Position numbers and translations under genes: made by a program
The notes under the pieces: generated by a model
Told to the model about the DNA's origin: nothing
Seen by the model: only the letters and a program-made list of their open reading frames with translations
Database searches by the model: none
Part shown: positions 6,470 to 12,221 of the stretch, piece by piece
Numbering within the stretch: position 1 is the stretch's first letter
Layout: each line of letters opens with the position of its first letter
NCBI GenBank assembly: GCA_029940125.1
Contig: JAOZRP010000007.1
Location: 1-12,221 of the forward strand
Reading direction: 5' to 3'
Length of the DNA stretch: 12,221 nt
Source of the DNA: a bacterium
Lineage (GTDB): Bacteria > Desulfobacterota > Anaeroferrophillalia > Anaeroferrophillales > Anaeroferrophillaceae

Positions 6470-7753
6470 ATGCCGTTTGGACCCCAGAGAGCCTCAGGGA
6501 GCATTTTGGATCCCACTGGGATCAGGAGTCGCATGGAGGCCCTTCCGCCTTATCAGGGCGTTCCTGAGGGCATCCCTACCCCGTTGCAGGAGGCGATCAT
6601 GCCCAACCCGGGGATTGACCCGGTAAACCTGATGGGTGGTTTTGGAGGGCTGGCAGTCAAGGGCGGCTTGCTGCCGGCCCTGTCAGCCCTGCCGGGCATG
6701 GTGGCCGCCGAGGTGCCGGCCGGTGCAACTTACGACTTCATGTCTGACCGCATGGGCAGGGTGCCGGTAATCGGCCAAGTCCTCCCCATGCTGGCATCGA
6801 TGGCTGTGGGTCACATGACCGCCGCTCCCTTGGACAGGATGGTTCGTGATTTTGCCACCGAGCAGCTGGCGCCGCGGTTGTATGACCAGTTTACGATGAG
6901 TATTTTTGGCGGAGAAAGTTCGATGCCGAATACTTTTTTAAGAAATCTGGCAAAATCTGAAGACATGGAGAGGTTTGGGTATTCTCCGCAGGATATCTGG
7001 GAGAAAAACCGGTTGTTTCGTGGTGCTGACAACGAGTGGCGCTACGAGATTCCGGACTGGAACTCAAGGGTTCTGCTGCCGGTTGTTGATACCGGGTCAA
7101 GCTCTCCCTTTCCCCAGGTAAGTAAAGGCATAGCTGGACCGGTTGAAGGGTTTGTCGGTGATGTTTTCAGCCATCCACGGCTGTTTGAAGTTTTCCCGGA
7201 ACTGGAGGATTTACGGTTCAGGATGGAGGTTGGACAGAACCAGAGGGGGGCGTCGTTTAATCCGGCAACTGGGATTACCATGTACACCGATGCTCCTTAT
7301 TATGATCCCATCAGTTTCAGGGAAAACATGCTGCACGAGCTGCAGCATGGGGTCCAGCATGTTGATGAATTGCCCAAGGGTGGCAATCCTCAGTATGAAA
7401 AGAGCCTGATTGAATCGAACCAGGAAGTTCTTGATCGTTTTGAAGGAGTCTTAAGGGACATGCTCCGGGACGATGTCGATCCCTATCAGATAGTGGACTG
7501 GTCAGCGGCTGAGAACTTATTGAAGCCTGATGTTTCCCGGGAGCTGTTCAATGATTACGTGAGAGAGGCAGACAGGATTCGTGAAATCACTCCTTACAGT
7601 GATCCATTCAAGTCTTACCGCGCCCTGATGGGAGAGGCGGAGGCCCGGGCGGTTGAAAACCGGATAGACCTGATGGGCGATGCCCTTAAATGGACACATC
7701 CTTCTCAATCCTTTGATATACCTTTTGAAGAGCAGATAAAGAGGACCTACTAA
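6470..7753 (+). CDS. Zincin-like metallopeptidase protein with shared N-terminal module
   Basis: 427 residues in two parts. Residues 14-141 (from DPTGIRSRMEALPPY to RLYDQF) are a hydrophobic Gly/Ala/Met/Pro-rich module nearly repeated in the next gene. The C-terminal part has FRGADNEWRYEIPD (about 183-196), GDVFSHPRLFEVFPELEDL (230-248), a zinc-peptidase motif HELQH (289-293), and GEAEAR (388-393), whose Glu could be the third zinc ligand. This order (HP.LF..PEL, HE.QH, GEAEAR) resembles the LPD23-type domain of phage polyvalent proteins, recalled from memory. It would be a Zn-dependent peptidase; the substrate is unknown. GATGAGG lies 9 nt before ATG 6470. It sits between adaptor and hub genes, so a packaged or injected enzyme, or one acting on virion proteins, is plausible. 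There is no signal peptide. Confidence 0.75.
   Translation: MPFGPQRASGSILDPTGIRSRMEALPPYQGVPEGIPTPLQEAIMPNPGIDPVNLMGGFGGLAVKGGLLPALSALPGMVAAEVPAGATYDFMSDRMGRVPVIGQVLPMLASMAVGHMTAAPLDRMVRDFATEQLAPRLYDQFTMSIFGGESSMPNTFLRNLAKSEDMERFGYSPQDIWEKNRLFRGADNEWRYEIPDWNSRVLLPVVDTGSSSPFPQVSKGIAGPVEGFVGDVFSHPRLFEVFPELEDLRFRMEVGQNQRGASFNPATGITMYTDAPYYDPISFRENMLHELQHGVQHVDELPKGGNPQYEKSLIESNQEVLDRFEGVLRDMLRDDVDPYQIVDWSAAENLLKPDVSRELFNDYVREADRIREITPYSDPFKSYRALMGEAEARAVENRIDLMGDALKWTHPSQSFDIPFEEQIKRTY
6509..6892 (+). repeat. Shared N-terminal module, copy 1
   Basis: Encodes residues 14-141 of the metallopeptidase-like protein. It aligns over its length with residues 22-150 of the next protein: DPTGIRSRMEALPPY against DPIGIRERMESLPPY, ALPGMVAAEVPAG against ALPGMAASEIPAG, and GHMTAAPLDRMVRDFATEQ against GHLTAAPMDRMMREFATEQ. 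By eye about half of the residues are identical. The DNA has diverged clearly, so the duplication or domain exchange is not recent. Confidence 0.9.
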
Positions 7754-7754
7754 C

Positions 7755-9866
7755 ATGCCCAATCTAATGGAAAAGGAAGTCAAGGAAAGGTCGTATGTTG
7801 ACGGGCTCAACCTGATGGACCCGATCGGCATCAGGGAAAGGATGGAGTCGCTTCCTCCTTATGACAGCGGCATCCCTGCCGGGGTGCCATCGCCTGAGCA
7901 GGAGGCGTTGATGGCTAATCCTCCTGTTGACGTTACCAATCTGGTTGGCGGTTTTGCCGGCATGCTGCGATCCTTGGGGCCCAAGGCGGCATTGATGGCG
8001 CTGCCTGGGATGGCTGCTTCAGAGATTCCGGCCGGCATGGCGTATGACATAGCGGAGCGGTATGCCGGTGACAACCCGGTCATGCGGACGGTTTTGCCGA
8101 TGGCGGCCACCCTGATGGCCGGACACTTGACCGCGGCGCCCATGGACAGGATGATGAGGGAGTTTGCCACTGAGCAGGTTGGCCCGCGGCTGATGAACTC
8201 GCTGGGAATGCACGTAGTAGAGCCGAGGATAAACCCGATAGCCGAGAATGCCGGTCGGTTCCCTGAGCTGTGGGGAGATGTCAGGCCGCAGCAGATCAAC
8301 TTTGACGAGATCATCAACATGCCGGAAGTCCGGGGCATGAAGGAGTTTCTCAGTCCATCGATGAAGTCCCACATGGCTGCTTCTGAGGGGTTCATGCAGA
8401 AGTTCGGCAGCAATCCCGAGATCAGGGAGCTGGCTGCCTTGTACAATCGGGGGCTGATCTCCACGGATGACTACCAGCGCCTGTTCAGGGAGAATTTGAA
8501 CAGGATCGAAGGGAAGTCTGCCTTTGACAATATTTTTGAAACCGAGGCCAAGCGGAGGGTGACCCAGAGCCTGATGAAGGGTGAGCAGCCATACGTTCCC
8601 AACCAGGTTTTTCCGGTCAGCGAGGTAAAGGGTGCCGGTGGCAATATGAAACTGGCCGGTTCTGACATTATTTCCGGCGACACCAGCAAGGGATGCATGG
8701 GCATGTGTCCTGAATGCTTTGCCAAATATGGGCAGAGCGGAATGAAAAAGTTCTTCTGCGACCCGGTGCCGGTGAAGTTGACCGGCGATTTCTATGACAA
8801 TCCCCATGCTTATCGCCGGATTGGTGAATTCGGGGAGCCGAACATGAATCCGGTTGAGTGGCAGAAGGTCAGGGATGAATACCTGCAGAAGTACCGCTCA
8901 GGGCAGGAGATGACCCAGCAGGATCTGGATGAAATCATTGAGCGGGCCTACAACTGGGACTACACCAATGAGCAGCTCAAAAACACGAACCTCCACACCG
9001 ACGGGTACTGGGAGGGGAGCAGGTATGTCCCCGGTGGCAAGGACAAGACATTCCTGATTACAAAATTACAGTCTCTGGATGGTTTTGATCCTGACATTAT
9101 CAGGAACCTCGAGGTGTCCGTTGACCCGACGATGCCTGACCATGCTTTCCGGTCATTGAAAAATATCGAGGAGTTGAAAAACAAGTATGGCGACAAGGTC
9201 AACATCACCATGCGGGTCAGGTCAATAGCGTCAGGCTCTGACGAGATCAACGCCCTGCAGAAAGCGGCTGTGGACTTGGCGAACAAGAATGACATTCCGA
9301 TTCTGGAAACCCGGTTGAGGTTCAAGAATCCTGACACCATGGCTCTGAGCCAGCCGTTGCCTGAGTATTTTTCCGGTGGTCAGATCAAACATATTTCATA
9401 TTGGCCGAGCACGCAACCTCAAATAAAGCGGCCGTCATGGCCAATGGGTAAAAAAGCTCCCGGGGCAATGGTGTTCAGGGAAACCGAGTACAAGACTCCT
9501 ACCGGACGCGAGCCGATCGGGGCCTTGGCCGCGGCTCCTGCCAACATGCCTACAAAGAGTGCTCCTTGGGATGTTTATGGAGAGGGCGGCTTGATGTCCA
9601 GGGGACGGCCTCTTAATGATGCGATAAAACAGCTTGCGGAGGTGGCTGGGCAGACGCCGTCATCAGTAGGACCGGGAACCATCCGCGACATTGCCAAGGG
9701 CGAATCACCACTCAGCCGGTTTGGGCTGAAACCTTCACTTCATCACCAGTGCAACGTTTTCAACATGAGCGGCAACGCCTGCAAGGTATGCCGCGAGTGT
9801 CAGATGTTCACTGAAGAGGGGGCCAGAAAGGCCATGGCCTTGGGTGAGCAGGAGGCATCGAAATAA
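7755..9866 (+). CDS. Radical-SAM-like protein with shared N-terminal module
   Basis: 703 residues. Residues 22-150 repeat the module of the preceding protein. A helical linker follows to about 300. Then comes GCMGMCPECF with Cys314, Cys318 and Cys321, the CX3CX2C pattern that binds the 4Fe-4S cluster of radical SAM enzymes, and GEFGEP (357-362), placed like their GGEP motif. Alternating strands such as NLEVSVDP, KVNITMRVRS and IPILETRLRF fit a partial TIM barrel. Near the C-terminus Cys666, 676, 679 and 682 (CX9CX2CX2C) could hold a second Fe-S cluster or zinc. Such enzymes cleave S-adenosylmethionine to a radical; the substrate here is unknown. ATG 7755 lies 1 nt after the previous stop, with AGAGGA about 9 nt upstream. 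It is much longer than a plain radical SAM domain. The cysteine motifs are clear; the enzyme class is inferred. Confidence 0.75.
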   Translation: MPNLMEKEVKERSYVDGLNLMDPIGIRERMESLPPYDSGIPAGVPSPEQEALMANPPVDVTNLVGGFAGMLRSLGPKAALMALPGMAASEIPAGMAYDIAERYAGDNPVMRTVLPMAATLMAGHLTAAPMDRMMREFATEQVGPRLMNSLGMHVVEPRINPIAENAGRFPELWGDVRPQQINFDEIINMPEVRGMKEFLSPSMKSHMAASEGFMQKFGSNPEIRELAALYNRGLISTDDYQRLFRENLNRIEGKSAFDNIFETEAKRRVTQSLMKGEQPYVPNQVFPVSEVKGAGGNMKLAGSDIISGDTSKGCMGMCPECFAKYGQSGMKKFFCDPVPVKLTGDFYDNPHAYRRIGEFGEPNMNPVEWQKVRDEYLQKYRSGQEMTQQDLDEIIERAYNWDYTNEQLKNTNLHTDGYWEGSRYVPGGKDKTFLITKLQSLDGFDPDIIRNLEVSVDPTMPDHAFRSLKNIEELKNKYGDKVNITMRVRSIASGSDEINALQKAAVDLANKNDIPILETRLRFKNPDTMALSQPLPEYFSGGQIKHISYWPSTQPQIKRPSWPMGKKAPGAMVFRETEYKTPTGREPIGALAAAPANMPTKSAPWDVYGEGGLMSRGRPLNDAIKQLAEVAGQTPSSVGPGTIRDIAKGESPLSRFGLKPSLHHQCNVFNMSGNACKVCRECQMFTEEGARKAMALGEQEASK
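7818..8204 (+). repeat. Shared N-terminal module, copy 2
   Basis: Encodes residues 22-150 of the radical-SAM-like protein, homologous to the module at 6509-6892. Conserved blocks are DPxGIRxRMExLPPY, the hydrophobic LPGM..E.PAG stretch, VLPM and GHxTAAPxDRM followed by FATEQ. No third copy is visible in the window. Confidence 0.9.
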
Positions 9867-9867
9867 G

Positions 9868-11397
9868 ATGGGATTCAGAGGCAGCAAGCATCAGCAGACC
9901 GTACCTATCAATATCCAGCCAAACGGCGGGTTGAACCTGTCCATGTCCCCGTCTGCCATCGCGGATAATGAATTGACGGTGCTAGACAACTACATATACT
10001 CCCCGGTAACCGGGCGCTTGCGGATCAGGCCGGCGTTTGTCCACGTAACCGAGCCGGTAGACATGGACGTTGAGTTCACCAACCTTGAGTGGATTGACAA
10101 TACCAACAGCAGCCTGCTGGTGGGATATGCCACCAACGGCAAGTTGTATTACGTTGACGGGCAAAAGGGCTCCACGTGGACGGAGCTGGCTGACGTGGCC
10201 GGGCAGACGACATTTGCCATTTTCAATGACAAGCTTATTTTTGCCGATGGCAGCGGCCTGTACTCATGGGATGGCGATACCGCGGCCATAACCATTGAAA
10301 CCCTGACGGACGTAATCAAGCCTGACACCGTGTATGCGCTGGCCGGCCGGCTGGTAATCAACGATACGGCTGATCTTGATGCTGTCTGGTTTTCCAAGCC
10401 CTACGATGAATTTGGATGGGATACTGCCGATGAGGCGGTATTTATCCGGGTAGGCTATGGCGATGGCATGAGGGTAAACGCCCTGTCCGCCATTGGCAGG
10501 GATGTAATAGTCAGCAAGCGCGGGGTGACAAATTATCAGTCCGCGCAGACTTCAAAAAACATTTATCGCATAAATACTTCCGGCACCGTTGACAGCTGGT
10601 CATCTTCAAAACTGATAGAAGGGACGTCTGCCGATCATCCGCTGATGATCACCGGGGTACACAATGACGTACTTTTTGTTGACCATTCCGCCTTCAAGAG
10701 CATAACCGGGGTCCAGCAGTATGGCGATCTGAGGCTGTTTGACAAGGGAAAAAGGATCAACACGGCGATTTCTAGCCGCTACTTTCACCATCTCAAGCCG
10801 CGGTTTGTCAAGCACATCCCGATGGCCAACCAAGTATGGATATCATACGGTTTTGATGTTTTCGTTTACCACATTGCCACCGACAACTTCACCTCGCTGA
10901 CCTTTGGCGGGATGGCCATAACCGCGGTAGCCAGCAACGAGGTGAAGCAGTATCTGGCTGCTGACAATGGCAGGCTGTACATGATTGACGAGTCAAAGTC
11001 GATGGATGAAATACAGCCGGGCACCTTTAAATCTTACCAGTCAACCTTAAGATCAAAGATGCTGACCTTTACCGGCGGAGAAGGTATATTAAAGCGGACG
11101 GAGATCCAGATAGAGTCGCTGTCATCCGGACTCGGGATTATAGAATTGATTGCCACGGGCGGGGTTGCCCTGCCCTTTGGAATCGTTAAGCTCCGTGATC
11201 CCAAGAGGTATTACGGCAGCGCGTCCGAGCTTTATGGGCAGGCATCGGAACCATATGGCTCGATGGGGGTTGAGGGCTGGGTTGAAATCTCGAGAAACCG
11301 GGCCAGAACTTTCGCTTTCATGCTCCAGTTCAGGACGGTGTCAGGCCGGTGCGGCATTGACAGTTTCAACCTGATAGGGGCGCTGACAACGGGGTAG
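9868..11397 (+). CDS. Tail hub / tail accessory protein candidate (P22 gp10-like by pattern)
   Basis: About 509 residues, rich in beta strands. The N-terminus VPINIQPNGGLNLSMSPSAI, then NYIYSPVTGRLRIRPAF, is the opening I associate with neck/tail proteins that begin by binding the adaptor ring (GG.N....P..L...E....N......G.L..RP). Repeated strand-turn units follow (LLVGYATNGKLYYVDGQKG, IFNDKLIFADGSGLYSWDGD, QYLAADNGRLYMIDES), suggesting a beta-propeller-like body. A C-terminal beta domain has GIIELIATGGV. Length is near that of P22 gp10 and similar hubs, which close the portal and anchor tail fibres. ATG 9868 is preferred over the in-frame GTG at 9844, which lies inside the previous gene; AGGAGG (9850-9855) is 12 nt upstream, slightly long. 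The fold and exact role are inferred. Confidence 0.65.
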   Translation: MGFRGSKHQQTVPINIQPNGGLNLSMSPSAIADNELTVLDNYIYSPVTGRLRIRPAFVHVTEPVDMDVEFTNLEWIDNTNSSLLVGYATNGKLYYVDGQKGSTWTELADVAGQTTFAIFNDKLIFADGSGLYSWDGDTAAITIETLTDVIKPDTVYALAGRLVINDTADLDAVWFSKPYDEFGWDTADEAVFIRVGYGDGMRVNALSAIGRDVIVSKRGVTNYQSAQTSKNIYRINTSGTVDSWSSSKLIEGTSADHPLMITGVHNDVLFVDHSAFKSITGVQQYGDLRLFDKGKRINTAISSRYFHHLKPRFVKHIPMANQVWISYGFDVFVYHIATDNFTSLTFGGMAITAVASNEVKQYLAADNGRLYMIDESKSMDEIQPGTFKSYQSTLRSKMLTFTGGEGILKRTEIQIESLSSGLGIIELIATGGVALPFGIVKLRDPKRYYGSASELYGQASEPYGSMGVEGWVEISRNRARTFAFMLQFRTVSGRCGIDSFNLIGALTTG

Positions 11398-11400
11398 GCT

Positions 11401-12221
11401 ATGCAGGATTTTTTCAGTTTTGACAAAAGCGATGACAGCTGGACGCCTCCGGTAGGCAAGCGCCCCCAGCTCCAGTACAAGTACAAACCGCTGGATGTGG
11501 GGTCATTCAACCGGACACAGCCGCAGCAGAATTTCATGTCGCAGCCGCCATCTTACCCAACGCCGCAGATGCCGCAGATGCCAGCACCGCAGCAGGGGCC
11601 GATACCTGAGCAGAGTGACCTCGGGAAGTTTCTCGGCGGCGGCAAGAAGTTGTACGATTTATACAAAAAGTACACCGACATCGGTGAAGATTTACCGGTT
11701 TTTACCGGCACCTTGATGGACGCCATCAAGCAGGGTTTGCCACAGTTTGGCTCCATTATAACCAATCCGGCATCGCCGTCCGCTGATCTTGGCTTCATTG
11801 GTGATGAGATAGCGGATCTTTACCCTAACGCCGGGCCGGAAGGCCTCGTTCCGCCACAGGGGACCACTGATTGGCTTGGGGGAGGCCTAGACCTTATGAA
11901 AGGTTTAGGCAGCGCTCTGGGGCTCGGTTTGAGCGGTTACGACATGCTGAAAAACGGGGTGGACTTCGAAAATTTTGGCGGCGCCCTGACTTCCGGGCTT
12001 GGTCTGGCGTCTTCGCTGGGACTGGCCGGGGCGGGTCCGGCAGCGGCCGTACTGGCGATTCCGTTCGGATTTAAAAAGTTGTTCGGAGGATCCAGCAGGG
12101 AACCTAATTTCATGGACTACGACCAGATGGACGCTCCATTCTATGAAGATGAAGCCGGGAATCTATATCTTGTACCTGAAAGGCAGATGAGGCTTAACGA
12201 CCGGTTCATCAGGTACAATCA
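11401..12221 (+). CDS. Virion protein candidate, possibly ejection/internal protein (3' partial)
   Basis: An open frame of 273 codons from ATG 11401 to the right edge with no stop, so it is incomplete. The N-terminus (MQDFFSFDKSDDSWTPP) leads into a Pro/Gln/Met-rich disordered stretch to about residue 70 (PTPQMPQMPAPQQGP). Then comes LGKFLGGGKKLYDLYKKYTD, a Gly-rich helical region, and a strongly hydrophobic stretch at about 193-224 (GLGLASSLGLAGAGPAAAVL, then AIPFGF), which could be a membrane-active or transmembrane helix. The end is acidic and tyrosine-rich. It starts 3 nt after the hub stop, with only a weak GGGGTAGG-like ribosome site, so coupling to the hub gene is likely. Hydrophobic, Gly/Ala-rich proteins at this place in podovirus genomes are often DNA-ejection proteins, but no family motif is recognised. 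Confidence 0.7.
   Translation, partial: MQDFFSFDKSDDSWTPPVGKRPQLQYKYKPLDVGSFNRTQPQQNFMSQPPSYPTPQMPQMPAPQQGPIPEQSDLGKFLGGGKKLYDLYKKYTDIGEDLPVFTGTLMDAIKQGLPQFGSIITNPASPSADLGFIGDEIADLYPNAGPEGLVPPQGTTDWLGGGLDLMKGLGSALGLGLSGYDMLKNGVDFENFGGALTSGLGLASSLGLAGAGPAAAVLAIPFGFKKLFGGSSREPNFMDYDQMDAPFYEDEAGNLYLVPERQMRLNDRFIRYN

Noticed and set aside
9844..9867. Upstream GTG start for the hub candidate
   Set aside because: It lies within the previous gene with no good ribosome site; ATG 9868 follows AGGAGG and the preceding stop.

Overview
The window looks like the head and neck (morphogenesis) block of a tailed double-stranded DNA phage or prophage, read entirely on the + strand. The order is terminase large subunit C-terminus, portal, two small proteins, scaffold, major capsid protein, terminator, small proteins, head-tail adaptor candidate, low-complexity protein, two large enzyme-like proteins, tail hub candidate, and a partial virion protein. 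The portal type (with a GVTKYNQGLD motif), the scaffold motif and the SU10/DUF5309-like capsid protein fit podovirus-like phages with a P22-type neck. No tape-measure or tail-tube gene is seen. Nothing identifies the host. Moderately high GC, AGGAGG-type ribosome sites and standard stop codons fit a bacterial host.

Layout: 2-598 terminase large subunit nuclease part (5' end outside the window); 595-2523 portal; 2345-2668 small protein whose first 179 nt overlap the portal gene in another frame; 2665-2856 coiled-coil microprotein; 2895-3989 scaffold with a pure (CAG)14 tract; 4002-4943 major capsid protein; 4963-4999 a strong intrinsic terminator; 5081-5224 a small basic protein frame interrupted by one in-frame TGA; 5221-5526 small conserved-looking phage protein; 5523-6137 adaptor candidate; 6140-6463 Gly/Pro/Met-rich protein; 6470-7753 HExxH metallopeptidase-like protein; 7755-9866 radical-SAM-like protein; 9868-11397 tail hub/accessory candidate; 11401 to the right edge a partial virion or ejection-protein candidate.

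The genes are tightly packed. ATGA start-stop overlaps occur at 595, 2665, 5221 and 5523, suggesting translational coupling. The terminase packages DNA through the portal into a shell that the scaffold and capsid protein build; the adaptor and hub then close the neck.

The most unusual part is 6140-9866. Two adjacent genes share a hydrophobic N-terminal module of about 130 residues (roughly half identical by eye) but carry different enzyme-like C-terminal parts: a zincin-like HELQH domain, and a radical SAM CX3CX2C domain with a C-terminal four-cysteine motif. Enzymes with a common N-terminal tag inside the virion gene block suggest proteins that are packaged or injected, or that modify a virion protein. 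The second point of interest is the in-frame TGA at 5123-5125, in a small gene that otherwise looks intact and is still coupled to its neighbour.
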